A stretch of DNA of 64,000 nt. Origin: Dokdonella sp. GTDB taxonomy: Bacteria > Pseudomonadota > Gammaproteobacteria > Xanthomonadales > Rhodanobacteraceae. Position numbers and translations under genes: made by a program. Below the pieces are notes generated by a model. The model had not been told where the DNA came from, searched no databases, and saw nothing but the letters and a program-made list of their open reading frames with translations. Shown piece by piece: positions 1 through 9,295 of the stretch; the stretch's first letter is position 1; each line of letters starts with the position of its first letter. The stretch lies in NCBI RefSeq assembly GCF_019634815.1, contig NZ_JAHCAP010000002.1, positions 147,908-211,907 on the forward strand, written 5' to 3'.

Positions 1-1506
1 CGAAACGACAAGGGCGAACTCGAAATCCACGTCGGTGACGACGTCAAGGTCGCGCTCGACGCGATCGAGAACGGATTCGGCGAGACCATGCTCTCGCGCG
101 AGAAAGCCAAGCGCTCGCTGGTGTGGGACGAGCTCGAAGAAGCCCAAACCGCCAATGCCGCCATCACCGGCCGCATTTCCGGCAAGGTCAAGGGCGGCTT
201 CACCGTCGACATCAAGGACGTGCGCGCATTCCTGCCCGGTTCGCTGGTCGACGTGCGCCCGGTGCGCGATCCGTCCTACCTCGAAGGCAAGGAACTCGAG
301 TTCAAGATCATCAAGCTCGATCGCAAGCGCAACAACGTGGTGGTTTCGCGCCGCGCGGTGGTCGAGAGCGAGCATTCGGAAGAGCGCGAGCAGCTGCTCG
401 ACAAGCTGGTCGAGGGCGCAGTGATCAAGGGTGTGGTGAAGAACCTGACCGATTACGGCGCGTTCGTCGATCTGGGCGGCATCGATGGCCTGTTGCACAT
501 CACCGACATGGCGTGGAAGCGCGTGCGTCACCCCAGCGAAGTCGTCAATGTCGGCGATGAGCTGGAAGTGCGCGTGCTCAAGTTCGACCGCGAGCGCAAT
601 CGCGTTTCGCTCGGCCTCAAGCAGCTCGGTGAAGATCCGTGGGTGGCAATCGCTCGCCGCTACCCGGCCAACACCCGCCTGTTCGGCAAGGTCTCCAACG
701 TCACCGACTACGGCTGCTTCGTCGAGCTCGAGCCGGGCGTGGAAGGCCTGGTGCACGTCTCGGAAATGGATTGGACCAACAAGAACGTCAACCCGGCCAA
801 GGTGGTGCAGGTCGGCGACGAAGTCGAAGTCATGGTGCTCGACGTCGACGAAGAGCGCCGCCGCATTTCGCTGGGCATGAAGCAGACCCGCGCCAATCCG
901 TGGGAAGCCTTCGCGGCGATCCACAAGAAGGGCGACAAGGTTTCCGGCGCGATCAAGTCGATCACCGACTTTGGCGTGTTCGTTGGCCTCGACGGCGGTA
1001 TCGACGGCTTGGTGCATCTGTCCGACATCTCCTGGCAGACCACCGGCGAAGACCTCGTGCGCAACTTCAAGAAGGGTGACGAGATCGAAGCCGTGGTCCT
1101 CGCGGTCGATCCGGAGCGCGAGCGCATTTCGCTCGGCCTCAAGCAGCTCGAGCAGGATCCGTTCGGCCAGTACATGGCGGCCAATCCGCGCGGCAGCATC
1201 GTCACTGGCACGGTACGCGAAGTCGATGCAAAGGGTGCAACGATCGACCTCGGCGACGGCGTCGAAGGCTATCTGCGCGCCAACGACATCGCCAAGGAGC
1301 GCATCGACGATGCAACCCAGCACCTCAAGGTCGGCGACAGCGTTGAAGCGAAATTTGTCGGCATGGACCGCAAGGGTCGCAGCCTGCAACTTTCGATTCG
1401 CGCCAAGGACGAAGAGGAACTGCAGAGCACGCTCGAGGAGTATCAGAGTGCTTCGGGTGGCACCACCAAGCTGGGTGCCCTGCTCAAGGAGCAGCTCAAT
1501 CGCTGA
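1..1506 (+). CDS. rpsA: 30S ribosomal protein S1 (5' end outside window)
   Basis: Ribosomal protein S1, which binds mRNA on the 30S subunit and helps initiation on structured leaders. The frame is open from base 1, so about 55-60 N-terminal residues of the usual roughly 560 are missing; 501 residues are visible. Successive S1 (OB-fold) repeats are clear from their repeated signature, for example [18 protein letters not shown] near 435-500, TDYGCFVEL near 705, [12 protein letters not shown] near 965 and a more divergent last repeat near 1200. It lies directly upstream of ihfB, the same order as in enterobacteria, and is followed by a strong terminator. Confidence 0.98.
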   Translation, partial: RNDKGELEIHVGDDVKVALDAIENGFGETMLSREKAKRSLVWDELEEAQTANAAITGRISGKVKGGFTVDIKDVRAFLPGSLVDVRPVRDPSYLEGKELEFKIIKLDRKRNNVVVSRRAVVESEHSEEREQLLDKLVEGAVIKGVVKNLTDYGAFVDLGGIDGLLHITDMAWKRVRHPSEVVNVGDELEVRVLKFDRERNRVSLGLKQLGEDPWVAIARRYPANTRLFGKVSNVTDYGCFVELEPGVEGLVHVSEMDWTNKNVNPAKVVQVGDEVEVMVLDVDEERRRISLGMKQTRANPWEAFAAIHKKGDKVSGAIKSITDFGVFVGLDGGIDGLVHLSDISWQTTGEDLVRNFKKGDEIEAVVLAVDPERERISLGLKQLEQDPFGQYMAANPRGSIVTGTVREVDAKGATIDLGDGVEGYLRANDIAKERIDDATQHLKVGDSVEAKFVGMDRKGRSLQLSIRAKDEEELQSTLEEYQSASGGTTKLGALLKEQLNR

Positions 1507-1518
1507 AGGCGATCAGGC

Positions 1519-1540
1519 GATGCGTCCGCACGGACGCATC
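1519..1540. other. Hairpin just after rpsA stop
   Basis: A perfect inverted repeat: a 10-base arm GATGCGTCCG, a 2-base centre and the complementary arm CGGACGCATC. It has no T-run. It lies 12 bases after the rpsA stop and just before the canonical terminator, so it may protect the rpsA mRNA 3' end. The role is inferred. Confidence 0.5.
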
Positions 1541-1551
1541 GCGACAACCTG

Positions 1552-1580
1552 CGCGCACCGGTGACGGTGCGCGTTTTTTT
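1552..1580 (+). terminator. Rho-independent terminator of rpsA
   Basis: A 9-bp perfect stem (CGCGCACCG / CGGTGCGCG) with a GTGA tetraloop, followed at once by seven T residues. This is a textbook intrinsic terminator 45 bases past the rpsA stop. It separates the heavily expressed rpsA from ihfB, so ihfB must depend on read-through or its own weak promoter. Confidence 0.93.
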
Positions 1581-1606
1581 CGATGCGGACGGCAACGCTG
1601 ATGGCA

Positions 1607-1900
1607 ATGACGAAATCCGAGTTGATCGACGCCCTCGCGCAACGGCAAAAGCACCTTGCGCCCAATGACGTCGAACTCGCGGTCAAGAGCGTGCTCGAGC
1701 AGATGAGTCATTCACTGTCGGTGGGTGAGCGCATCGAGATCCGCGGTTTCGGCAGTTTTTCCCTGCATTTTCGTCCCGCCCGCATGGGGCGCAACCCCAA
1801 AACCGGCGAATCGGTCGCCCTGCCGGGCAAGCACGTGCCGCATTTCAAGCCGGGCAAGGAACTGCGTGAACGCGTCAACGGAGACGCCGGCGAGGAATGA
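1607..1900 (+). CDS. ihfB: Integration host factor subunit beta
   Basis: The beta half of IHF, the DNA-bending nucleoid protein that acts as a heterodimer with IhfA in transcription, recombination and replication. The 97-residue product begins [14 protein letters not shown], the usual IhfB start, which is why I place the start here and not at in-frame ATGs at 1583 or 1601. The family DNA-binding arm is intact: [12 protein letters not shown], then [10 protein letters not shown] and [13 protein letters not shown] slightly extended acidic tail (NGDAGEE) replaces the short enterobacterial end. No strong Shine-Dalgarno is visible. Confidence 0.95.
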   Translation: MTKSELIDALAQRQKHLAPNDVELAVKSVLEQMSHSLSVGERIEIRGFGSFSLHFRPARMGRNPKTGESVALPGKHVPHFKPGKELRERVNGDAGEE

Positions 1901-2065
1901 GCCGCGCGAGCGGCAGCCACACTGCCGCAGCGATGATCGAAAGCCTGGCTTGAGCGGCTATGATCGCTCCGATCTCCCTGTCCTTTTCCAGTCCATGGGT
2001 CAGCCTGCCTGCTGCTTGTCATTCCGCAATGTCGCGAACTCGCGTCTCACGATTCGGGGCGCGGC

Positions 2066-3244
2066 ATGTTGAATGAATTCCTGCCGCTGCTGTTCCTGCT
2101 GTTGCCGGTGGCAGCGCTGTCGGGCTGGATCCTCGGGCGCCGGCGCAGCGAGCGCACCTCGGGTGCGCGCGTGAGTGAGCTGTCGAGCAACTACTTTCGC
2201 GGACTCAACTACCTGCTCAACGAGCAGCAGGACAAGGCGATCGAGTTGTTCCTCAAGCTCGCCGAAATCAATCGCGATACGGTCGAGACCCATCTCGCTC
2301 TCGGCAATCTGTTCCGACGCCGCGGCGAGGTCGATCGCGCGATCCGCGTGCACCAGAACCTGATCGCGCGGCCCAACCTCAGCGATGAAGAGAAGACGAT
2401 CGCCCTGCTCGAATTGGGCGAGGACTACATGCGCGCCGGCCTTCTCGATCGAGCCGAAGTTCTGTTTGCCGATCTGGTGGCGATGGAGGCGCTGGCGCCT
2501 TCGGCGCTGCGGCACCTGATCGCGATTTATCAGCATGAACGGGATTGGGACAAGGCGATCGAGCATGCGCGCCGACTCGAAAGGCTCACCGGCGAATCAA
2601 AGGCCATGATGATCTCGCAGTTCCATTGCGAACTGGCCGAACAGGCGAGGGCGCAGGGCGATCGCGACGCTGCGCGCGCGCACATCGGCGATGCATTCCT
2701 GGTCAACAGCGACTGCGTGCGCGCCAGCATGATCCTCGGCCATCTCGAAAGTAGCGAGGGCAATCACGCGGCGGCGATCGAGGCTTTCGAGCGCGTGGCG
2801 CAGCTTGATCTCGACTATTTGCCCGAATTCCTGCCACCGCTGCTCGATTGCTATGCGCGCACGCAGCAGATGCAGCGCGCCGAACAATTCCTGTTGCGCA
2901 CGATCGAACGGCATCGCGGGGTGACGCCGGTATTGGCCTTGGCGCGCTTGTATGCGACGACCCGTGGTGAAGACAAGGCGGTTGAGTTCCTCAACGAAAG
3001 CCTGCGTCAACGACCGTCGGTGCGCGCATTGATGGCGCTGATCGACATGAATCTGCGCAACGTCAGCGATGAAGCGCGCGGCAACTATCTCATCCTGCGT
3101 GACCTCACGCAGCAGCTGGTCGAAGGCAAGGCACTGTATCGGTGCAACCGCTGTGGATTCGGCGCCAAGGCGCATCATTGGCAGTGCCCGAGCTGCAAGA
3201 GTTGGGGTACGGTGCGGCCGATTCACGGCGCCGCGGGTGAGTAG
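2066..3244 (+). CDS. lapB: Lipopolysaccharide assembly protein LapB
   Basis: LapB (YciM) is an inner-membrane TPR protein that, in E. coli, works with FtsH to set LpxC levels and so balances LPS against phospholipid. The 392 residues are the usual family size. The first 20 or so residues form one membrane anchor (LPLLFLLLPVAALSGWILG), the middle is a series of TPR helices, and the end is a rubredoxin-like zinc ribbon with paired cysteines C360/C363 and C374/C377. Enterobacteria have lapA directly upstream; here the 165-base gap after ihfB is too short for it. The next gene starts 4 bases after the stop, suggesting cotranscription. Confidence 0.95.
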   Translation: MLNEFLPLLFLLLPVAALSGWILGRRRSERTSGARVSELSSNYFRGLNYLLNEQQDKAIELFLKLAEINRDTVETHLALGNLFRRRGEVDRAIRVHQNLIARPNLSDEEKTIALLELGEDYMRAGLLDRAEVLFADLVAMEALAPSALRHLIAIYQHERDWDKAIEHARRLERLTGESKAMMISQFHCELAEQARAQGDRDAARAHIGDAFLVNSDCVRASMILGHLESSEGNHAAAIEAFERVAQLDLDYLPEFLPPLLDCYARTQQMQRAEQFLLRTIERHRGVTPVLALARLYATTRGEDKAVEFLNESLRQRPSVRALMALIDMNLRNVSDEARGNYLILRDLTQQLVEGKALYRCNRCGFGAKAHHWQCPSCKSWGTVRPIHGAAGE

Positions 3245-3247
3245 CGC

Positions 3248-4324
3248 GTGGCCGTGACCAGTTGGCAGATTGCGGCAATGCTGGTCTCGGTCGCGGCGCT
3301 GTCGATGCTGTTGACCTGGGCCGCGATCGGTTATGCACGGCGGCGCCAGCTGCTCGACCTGCCCGGTCGTCGACGCTCGCACCGCCAAGCCACGCCGCGA
3401 GGCGGCGGCATTGGCATCGCGGTTTCCCTGATCCTGGCGGGTTTGACGTGCTGGCCCGATCCGCAGCAAGCGCTGTGTCTCGCAGGCGCGATCGCCTTGG
3501 TCGGCGGTGTCGGGTGGGTCGACGATCATCGCGGCCTCGCGGCGTCGTGGCGTTTGTTGGCGCACGCGGTGGCGGTGGCGCTCCTGCTGGTTGCCTTCGG
3601 CGGGGATTTCGCCGCACACGTGGCCAGCTGGTCGCCCGGCGCCATTGACGCAACGGGAGCGCTCATCGGCCTCGGTTTGGCCATCGCGGTCGGCCTGTGG
3701 CTGGTCTGGTCGATCAACCTGCACAACTTCATGGATGGCATCGACGGCATCCTCGCCATGCAGGCCGTGTTCGTGTTCGCCCTTGCGGTGGTTGCCTTCG
3801 CGCATGCCGGCACAGCACGTGATGCGCTCGCCAGCGCGGCGTGTCTGGCCGCGACCTGTGGTTTCCTGCCATTCAATTTTCCGCGCGCGCGCGTCTTCAT
3901 GGGGGACGTCGGCAGCGGCGTGCTCGGCCTACTGCTCGGGCTGGTGATGCTGGGGCTTTCCCTGCATCCCGGACTTGCAGCCACGACCGGCGTCATCGCC
4001 GGCTCGGCCTTCATCATCGATGCCACCTGCACCCTGGTCTCGCGCATCCTTGCCGGACGTCGTTGGTATAGTGCGCACCGCGAGCACCTCTACCAATGGC
4101 TGTTTCGCAGCGGGTTTTCGCACGCGCGAGTCGTGGCGTTTTACATGGGCTGGAACATGCTGATCGTGGTGCCGACACTGCTGTGGATCAACCGCGCGGG
4201 CGGGCAGGGCAGTCAGGTGCCGTCCGCCACGGCGCTGTTCGCGCTCGGTGTGTTCACGTGGGTTTGCGGCAAACAGTGGTGCCTGCGACATGCAGTCATG
4301 GAGACCAGGCATGAAGCCGCGTAG
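3248..4324 (+). CDS. WecA/MraY-family glycosyl-1-phosphate transferase
   Basis: An integral membrane enzyme (358 residues, about ten hydrophobic segments) that transfers a sugar-1-phosphate from a UDP-sugar to undecaprenyl phosphate, the first step of a surface glycan. Family motifs are all present: GGGIGI near 52, VDD at 91-93, NFMDGIDG from 160 with the catalytic aspartates, FMGDVGS near 217 and a cytoplasmic HREHLYQ loop typical of the WecA/WbpL branch. It starts with GTG 4 bases after lapB and overlaps the next gene by 14 bases. Which amino sugar it uses cannot be read from sequence. Confidence 0.88.
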   Translation: MAVTSWQIAAMLVSVAALSMLLTWAAIGYARRRQLLDLPGRRRSHRQATPRGGGIGIAVSLILAGLTCWPDPQQALCLAGAIALVGGVGWVDDHRGLAASWRLLAHAVAVALLLVAFGGDFAAHVASWSPGAIDATGALIGLGLAIAVGLWLVWSINLHNFMDGIDGILAMQAVFVFALAVVAFAHAGTARDALASAACLAATCGFLPFNFPRARVFMGDVGSGVLGLLLGLVMLGLSLHPGLAATTGVIAGSAFIIDATCTLVSRILAGRRWYSAHREHLYQWLFRSGFSHARVVAFYMGWNMLIVVPTLLWINRAGGQGSQVPSATALFALGVFTWVCGKQWCLRHAVMETRHEAA

Positions 4325-6188
4325 AGCGATTGCCCGCATCCATCCGCGACTGGCGGTGGTTGCTCATGACGTCTTCATGGTCTGGCTGGCCTGGAACGTG
4401 GTCAATGCCTTGCGCTGGTCACTCGAGGCGGATGCTGCCCCGGTAGCGCTGTTTGGCGTGCAGGACCTGCTGGTGGTTGGTGCGCAGGCGCTGGTGTTCT
4501 GGTGGACGGGCCTGTACCGCGGACTGTGGCGTTTCGCCAGCATGCCCGACATGTGGAACATCCTGCGCGCCTGCATCGTCGGCGCCGTTGCTGTGGCGGT
4601 GACGCTGTTTCTATACAACCGCCTCGCGCATGTGCCGCGCACGGTGTTGATCGTCTATCCGTTCGTCCTGGCGATTCTGCTGGCGCTGCCACGGCTGGTT
4701 TACCGCTACTGGAAGGACAGCCGGCTTGACCTCGTACGTGCACCCAGCGAACGCGTGCTCGTGCTCGGCGCGGGCAAGGCCGGCGAAGCCCTGGTGCGCG
4801 ACCTGCGGCGCGAACGGCGCTACCTGCCAGTGGGCTTTCTCGACGACGATCGCAGCCTGCGTGGCGCGCGCGTGCATGGGGTGCCGGTGCTCGGCCCGCT
4901 CGATCAGTTGCCGAACGTGGCGCGCGAAACCGCGGCCGAAATGATCGTGATCGCGATTCCCTCGGCCAACAAGGCGCAGATGCGGCGCGCGGTCGATCTG
5001 TGCGAAGAAGCACGTCTGCCGTTCCGCACGGTGCCGCGGCTCGAAGACGTGGTCGCCGGACGCTCGGCATTCAATGAACTCAAGGAAGTCGCGATCGATG
5101 ACCTGCTCGGGCGCGAGCAGGTGCAACTGGACTGGACCGCGATTCGCACGCGCCTGTCCGGACGGCGCGTGCTCATCACTGGCGGTGGCGGCTCGATCGG
5201 CTCGGAACTGTGCCGGCAGGTCGCACGGCTGGGCGTCGAGTCGCTGACCGTGTTCGACCAGTCCGAATACAACCTCTATTCGATCGAGCAGCAGTTGCGG
5301 CGTGACTACCCGGATCTCCTGTTGCAGGTCGTGCTGGGTGATTGTCGCGACGAGCGGGCCTGCGAACGTGTGTTCGTCCAATCTCGCCCGCAGATCGTGT
5401 TCCACGCCGCGGCCTACAAGCACGTGCCGCTGTTGCAGGCGCAGGTGCGCGAGGCCTTTCGCAACAACGTGCTCGGCACGCGCATGGTCGCGCAGGCTGC
5501 CGATCGCTTCGGCGTCGACAGCTTCGTGCTGATCTCCACCGACAAGGCGGTCAATCCGACCAGTGTGATGGGCGCCTGCAAGCGCGTGGCGGAACTGTTC
5601 TGCCAGACCTTCGCAAAGGAGTCGCGCACGCGCTTCATGACGGTGCGTTTTGGCAACGTGCTCGACTCGGCCGGCTCGGTCGTGCCGTTGTTTCGCGAAC
5701 AAATCCGCAGCGGCGGGCCGGTGACCGTCACGCATCCGGAAATCACGCGCTATTTCATGACCATCCCCGAAGCCTGCCAGTTGATCCTGCAGGCCTCGGT
5801 GCTTGGACACGGCGGCGAGATCTTCGCGCTCGACATGGGCGAGCCGGTGAAGATCCGTGATCTGGCCGAGCAGATGATCCGGCTTGCCGGGCACCCATCC
5901 GAAGGCGAGATCGCGATCGTCTACACCGGCCTGCGTCCGGGCGAAAAACTGTTCGAGGAACTGTTCCATCCGCAGGAGCGCTACAGCCAGACCGCGCACG
6001 CCAAGATCTTCCTCGCCCAGCCGCGCTCGATGTCCTGGACGCTGCTGGAAACCCAGCTTGCGCAGGCCGAAGTCGCGGCGCGGGATTTCGATGAGGAAGC
6101 GCTGCGGCGTATCCTCGAGCAACTGTTGCCCGAATTCGTTGCCGCGCAGGCAGCGGAAAACAATGTCATTCCCCTTCGTTCCGCCTGA
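4311..6188 (+). CDS. Membrane nucleotide-sugar 4,6-dehydratase (CapD/WbpM/PglF type)
   Basis: A 625-residue two-part protein: four N-terminal membrane segments, a CoA-binding-like Rossmann region, then an extended short-chain dehydrogenase domain. The NAD motif GGGGSIGSE is at 291-299. The catalytic tyrosine of ordinary SDR enzymes is replaced by methionine in an MxxxK motif (M420, K424), as is characteristic of the WbpM/FlaA1 UDP-GlcNAc 4,6-dehydratase group. The product would be a UDP-4-keto-6-deoxy sugar for O-antigen or glycoprotein sugars. I chose the start MKPRRAIARI because it follows the family N-terminus; it overlaps the transferase gene, implying translational coupling. Confidence 0.9.
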   Translation: MKPRRAIARIHPRLAVVAHDVFMVWLAWNVVNALRWSLEADAAPVALFGVQDLLVVGAQALVFWWTGLYRGLWRFASMPDMWNILRACIVGAVAVAVTLFLYNRLAHVPRTVLIVYPFVLAILLALPRLVYRYWKDSRLDLVRAPSERVLVLGAGKAGEALVRDLRRERRYLPVGFLDDDRSLRGARVHGVPVLGPLDQLPNVARETAAEMIVIAIPSANKAQMRRAVDLCEEARLPFRTVPRLEDVVAGRSAFNELKEVAIDDLLGREQVQLDWTAIRTRLSGRRVLITGGGGSIGSELCRQVARLGVESLTVFDQSEYNLYSIEQQLRRDYPDLLLQVVLGDCRDERACERVFVQSRPQIVFHAAAYKHVPLLQAQVREAFRNNVLGTRMVAQAADRFGVDSFVLISTDKAVNPTSVMGACKRVAELFCQTFAKESRTRFMTVRFGNVLDSAGSVVPLFREQIRSGGPVTVTHPEITRYFMTIPEACQLILQASVLGHGGEIFALDMGEPVKIRDLAEQMIRLAGHPSEGEIAIVYTGLRPGEKLFEELFHPQERYSQTAHAKIFLAQPRSMSWTLLETQLAQAEVAARDFDEEALRRILEQLLPEFVAAQAAENNVIPLRSA

Positions 6189-6203
6189 TATCCGGATTCC
6201 TTC

Positions 6204-7085
6204 ATGAGCCAACGTTTGCGCAAGGTCGTATTTCCCGTGGCTGGCCTCGGCACGCGTTTTCTGCCGGCCACCAAGGTCGTGGCCAAGGAGATGTTGCCGG
6301 TGCTCGATCGACCGCTGATCCAGTACGCGGTCGATGAAGCGGTCGATGCCGGCGCCGACACCCTGGTGTTCGTGACCAATCGCTACAAGCATGCGATCGC
6401 CGACTATTTCGACAAGGCCTACGAGCTCGAAAGCAAGCTTGCGCAGTCGGGCAAGAAGGAACTGCTGGCGATGGTGCAGGGCACCTTGCCCAAACACGTG
6501 CGCTGCGTGTTCGTGACGCAGCCCGAAGCGCTCGGACTCGGTCATGCCGTGCTTTGCGCCAAGGCCGTGGTTGGCGACGAGCCCTTCGGCGTGGTGCTCG
6601 CCGATGACTTGATCTGGAATGGCGCCGGCGCGGGCGCGCTGCGCCAGATGGCCGAGCTGTCGGCACGCGAGAATGGCGCCGGCGTGATCGCGGTCGAGGA
6701 AGTGCCGCATGCGCAAACCGACAAGTACGGCATCGTCGATGCCAGCCCCTTGTCCGAGCGAGCGGCCAAGATCAATCTCGTGGTCGAGAAGCCCAAGCCC
6801 GAAGTAGCGCCCTCCAACCTCGCGATCGTCGGCCGCTACGTGCTGCCGGGACGTATCTTCGACTTGCTCGAAACGACCAAGCCCGGCGCGGGGGGCGAGA
6901 TCCAGCTCACCGATGCGATCGAAAGTCTGCTCGGCGAGCGATCCGTGCTTGCCTATCGCTTCGAAGGCACGCGCTTCGACTGCGGCAACAAGCTCGGTCT
7001 GGTCAAGGCAACGCTGGCGATGGCACTGGCCGATCCTCAGATCGGTGCAGCGACACGCGAGTTGGTCAAGAACTCGTGCGCATGA
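6204..7085 (+). CDS. galU: UTP-glucose-1-phosphate uridylyltransferase
   Basis: GalU makes UDP-glucose from glucose-1-phosphate and UTP, feeding LPS core and exopolysaccharide synthesis. The 293-residue product is the normal size and shows the nucleotide-binding signature GLGTRFLPATK near residue 14, the EKPKP lysine region and the GGEIQLTDAI segment of the family. It follows the dehydratase gene by 15 bases and completes a glycan-precursor operon. Its stop overlaps the next start as ATGA. Confidence 0.96.
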   Translation: MSQRLRKVVFPVAGLGTRFLPATKVVAKEMLPVLDRPLIQYAVDEAVDAGADTLVFVTNRYKHAIADYFDKAYELESKLAQSGKKELLAMVQGTLPKHVRCVFVTQPEALGLGHAVLCAKAVVGDEPFGVVLADDLIWNGAGAGALRQMAELSARENGAGVIAVEEVPHAQTDKYGIVDASPLSERAAKINLVVEKPKPEVAPSNLAIVGRYVLPGRIFDLLETTKPGAGGEIQLTDAIESLLGERSVLAYRFEGTRFDCGNKLGLVKATLAMALADPQIGAATRELVKNSCA

Positions 7086-7579
7086 GCCGTCTGCTGATTC
7101 TGCTGCTGACGAGCCTGTGTTCGTTCTCGGCACAGGCCGCCGATTCGGTTGCCGTTGAGCGTTTCGAGCGCCTCAAGCAGCTTGCGGTCGGCGAGTGGCA
7201 AGGCACGACCGACGGTGGCGAGAGCGTGCGTGTGAATTATCGGACGATCTCGCGCGGCAGCGTGCTGGTTGAAGTCTGGCAACCGGGCACGCGCGCCGAG
7301 ACCATGACGGTCTTCCATCGGGATGGGGAGCGTGTGCTCGCAACGCATTACTGTGCGCAAGGCAACCAGCCACGACTCGTATTGGCTGAGAGATCCAGCA
7401 AGGCTTTCGCGTTCGACTATCTGGATGCGACCAATCTGGTGGAAGGCACTTCGCATTTGCACGGACTCGTGCTGGCGCCTGTTGCCGAGGGCGGTCTGCA
7501 GCGCGACGAAACCTATCGCGGTGCATCGGGTGATGAAACCAGTCATCTGCGCCTGCGTCGTGTCGCGGCCAAGCCCTGA
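7082..7579 (+). CDS. Uncharacterised secreted protein
   Basis: 165 residues with a clear Sec signal peptide (MSRLLILLLTSLCSFSAQA, cut before ADSV), so probably periplasmic. The rest is a compact soluble domain with alternating strands (ESVRVNYRTISRGSVLVEVW, then TMTVFHRDG) that could be a lipocalin-like barrel, but I recognise no family. I use the ATG that overlaps the galU stop as ATGA rather than the one 6 bases earlier. It is translationally coupled to galU and lies 7 bases before the next gene. Confidence 0.75.
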   Translation: MSRLLILLLTSLCSFSAQAADSVAVERFERLKQLAVGEWQGTTDGGESVRVNYRTISRGSVLVEVWQPGTRAETMTVFHRDGERVLATHYCAQGNQPRLVLAERSSKAFAFDYLDATNLVEGTSHLHGLVLAPVAEGGLQRDETYRGASGDETSHLRLRRVAAKP

Positions 7580-7586
7580 AGGCGAC

Positions 7587-8753
7587 GTGGATCTCAGCTA
7601 CATCCTCAACCATCTCGGCGAAGACCGCGAGCGCTATTTCGGCGCCGTGGTGCCGCCGATCATGCAGTCCTCGATCTTCGCGTTTCCGACGGTCGAGGCG
7701 ATGCGCGCGGGCTTTGCCGACGAGTACGGCGGGCACCTGTACACACGCGGCAACAATCCAACCGTGGCGATCCTGCGCAAGAAGGTCGCCGCGCTGGAGG
7801 GTGCCGAGGATTGCCTGATGTTCGGCAGCGGCGCGGCTGCAATGGCCGCCGGCGTGATTGCCTGCCTTGCTGCCGGCGACCATGTCGTGTGCGTGGCCAA
7901 GCCTTACAGCTGGACACGGGCACTGCTGCGCGATCTGCTCGCGCGACTGGGGGTGCGCACCAGCTTCATCGACGGCACGCATGAGGACAATTTCGCGACA
8001 GCGATCGAGGACAGGACGCGCCTGATCGTGCTCGAAAGCCCGAATTCGATGACCTTCGAGCAGCAGGATCTGGCGAGCGTGGCGCAACTGGCGCGTGCGC
8101 GCGGCATTCGCACGATCTGCGACAACAGCTACGCCACGCCGCTCAACCAGTCGCCCATCGCGCTTGGCATCGACCTCGTCGTGCATTCGGCGACCAAGTA
8201 CCTCAACGGCCACAGCGACGTGGTGGCCGGCGCGCTGTGCGGCAGCGAGGAATTGTTGCGTGCGGTGTTCAAGGGGCCGTACATGACGCTCGGCGCGATC
8301 CTCGCGCCGCACGATGCATGGCTCATGTTGCGCGGCTTGCGCACCTTGACGATCCGCTTGCGGCAGATTGCCACGACCACGGCCGAAGTGCTTGCGTTTC
8401 TGCAAGGCCATCCGCTGGTGCGCAAGGTCTACAGTCCGCATGCCGATGGCAATCCGCAGCTCGCGCTCACGCAGGCGCAGTTGCGCGGTGCGAGCGGGCT
8501 CATCACGATCGAACTCGATGTGGACGAGGTCGCTGCGGTCGAGCGCTTCTGCAACGCGCTGCAACGTTTCCTGATGACGGTGTCGTGGGGCGGTTACGAG
8601 TCGCTGGCGATGCCGGTGTGCGCGGTATTTCCGCGCACGACACCGATGTCCGGTGCGGCCACGCCCAGCCTGCGTCTGGTGCGCCTGTCTATTGGTCTGG
8701 AAGAACCGGATGTGCTGATCGCCGATCTCGAGCAGGCCTTGCGAAAGATTTGA
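7587..8753 (+). CDS. Cys/Met-metabolism PLP-dependent enzyme (C-S lyase or synthase family)
   Basis: A 388-residue PLP enzyme of the cystathionine gamma-synthase/beta-lyase family. The PLP lysine is K204 in SATKYLNGHSD, with the upstream YTRGNNPTV loop and the SPNSMTF and CDNSYATPLNQ cofactor motifs. Family members act on cystathionine, homocysteine or methionine; sequence alone does not tell which, though the PNSMTF and PMCAVFPRT segments suggest a beta-lyase-like enzyme. The start is GTG with an upstream GAAGG ribosome site; a longer reading extends only into the preceding gene. It is probably in the galU operon. Confidence 0.85.
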   Translation: MDLSYILNHLGEDRERYFGAVVPPIMQSSIFAFPTVEAMRAGFADEYGGHLYTRGNNPTVAILRKKVAALEGAEDCLMFGSGAAAMAAGVIACLAAGDHVVCVAKPYSWTRALLRDLLARLGVRTSFIDGTHEDNFATAIEDRTRLIVLESPNSMTFEQQDLASVAQLARARGIRTICDNSYATPLNQSPIALGIDLVVHSATKYLNGHSDVVAGALCGSEELLRAVFKGPYMTLGAILAPHDAWLMLRGLRTLTIRLRQIATTTAEVLAFLQGHPLVRKVYSPHADGNPQLALTQAQLRGASGLITIELDVDEVAAVERFCNALQRFLMTVSWGGYESLAMPVCAVFPRTTPMSGAATPSLRLVRLSIGLEEPDVLIADLEQALRKI

Positions 8754-8757
8754 AGCC

Positions 8758-9183
8758 TCAGCCGAGCACGGCGACGAGGCGCCAGGCGATCAGGCCGAAG
8801 CCGACCGTGAGGACCAGGAGTACCACGGCGGAAAGGCGCAGGCGCAGCACCACGGGCTGCGCGGTGTCTCCATGCAGGATGCGGTGATCGCGGAGCAGAC
8901 GCATCCCGGGCGGCGGCCAGCGGCGCGCGCGCAGGGTCTTCGCTGCCTGCTGCCAGAAGTAGGCAGCCAGGCTGAGCAGACACACGCCGCTGAGCAAGAC
9001 GGTGATGGCCGTCCACAGCCGGATCTGACGCAGTGCCTGCTCGGGCGTCAACACGATGGCCTGATTGCGCATCCAGTGCTGGATCGCGAACAGGGCGGCG
9101 ACGGCGATGACCACGGCAATGACGAGCACGGCGAGTGTCTGTCGCCGGTAACGCGGATCGGCGCGCTGGATTTCTTCATTCAT
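8758..9183 (-). CDS. Small membrane protein of unknown function
   Basis: 141 residues with an N-terminal charged stretch (MNEEIQRADPRYRR), a hydrophobic segment TLAVLVIAVVIAVAALFAIQ, a second one ITVLLSGVCLLSLAAYFW, and a third at the end (VVLLVLTVGFGLIAWRLVAV). This suggests three membrane passes with a basic loop between. I recognise no domain. It is convergent with the PLP enzyme (4 bases apart) and divergent from the lipoprotein gene at 9296. Confidence 0.7.
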   Translation of the reverse strand: MNEEIQRADPRYRRQTLAVLVIAVVIAVAALFAIQHWMRNQAIVLTPEQALRQIRLWTAITVLLSGVCLLSLAAYFWQQAAKTLRARRWPPPGMRLLRDHRILHGDTAQPVVLRLRLSAVVLLVLTVGFGLIAWRLVAVLG

Positions 9184-9283
9184 GCCGGATCGAATCCACA
9201 ACAGGGGTCGGCAAGATGATAGGCAGCTTGCTGCGTGTGGGGGAAGCCGTTCGTCGCACAAACGCTGCGCCGGTCGTGACTGC

Positions 9284-9289
9284 TATGCT
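9284..9289 (+). promoter_or_regulatory. Putative leaderless -10 box
   Basis: TATGCT ends exactly 6 bases before the ATG at 9296. No Shine-Dalgarno lies between them, so transcription would start at or next to the start codon. No convincing -35 is seen at 16-18 bp. The same geometry recurs before truC and ligA. Confidence 0.45.
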
Positions 9290-9295
9290 TGGCCG

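Noticed and set aside
4611..7133. An 840-codon minus-strand frame opposite capD and galU
   Set aside because: Low-complexity His/Arg/Gln composition and exact opposition to two well-supported genes.
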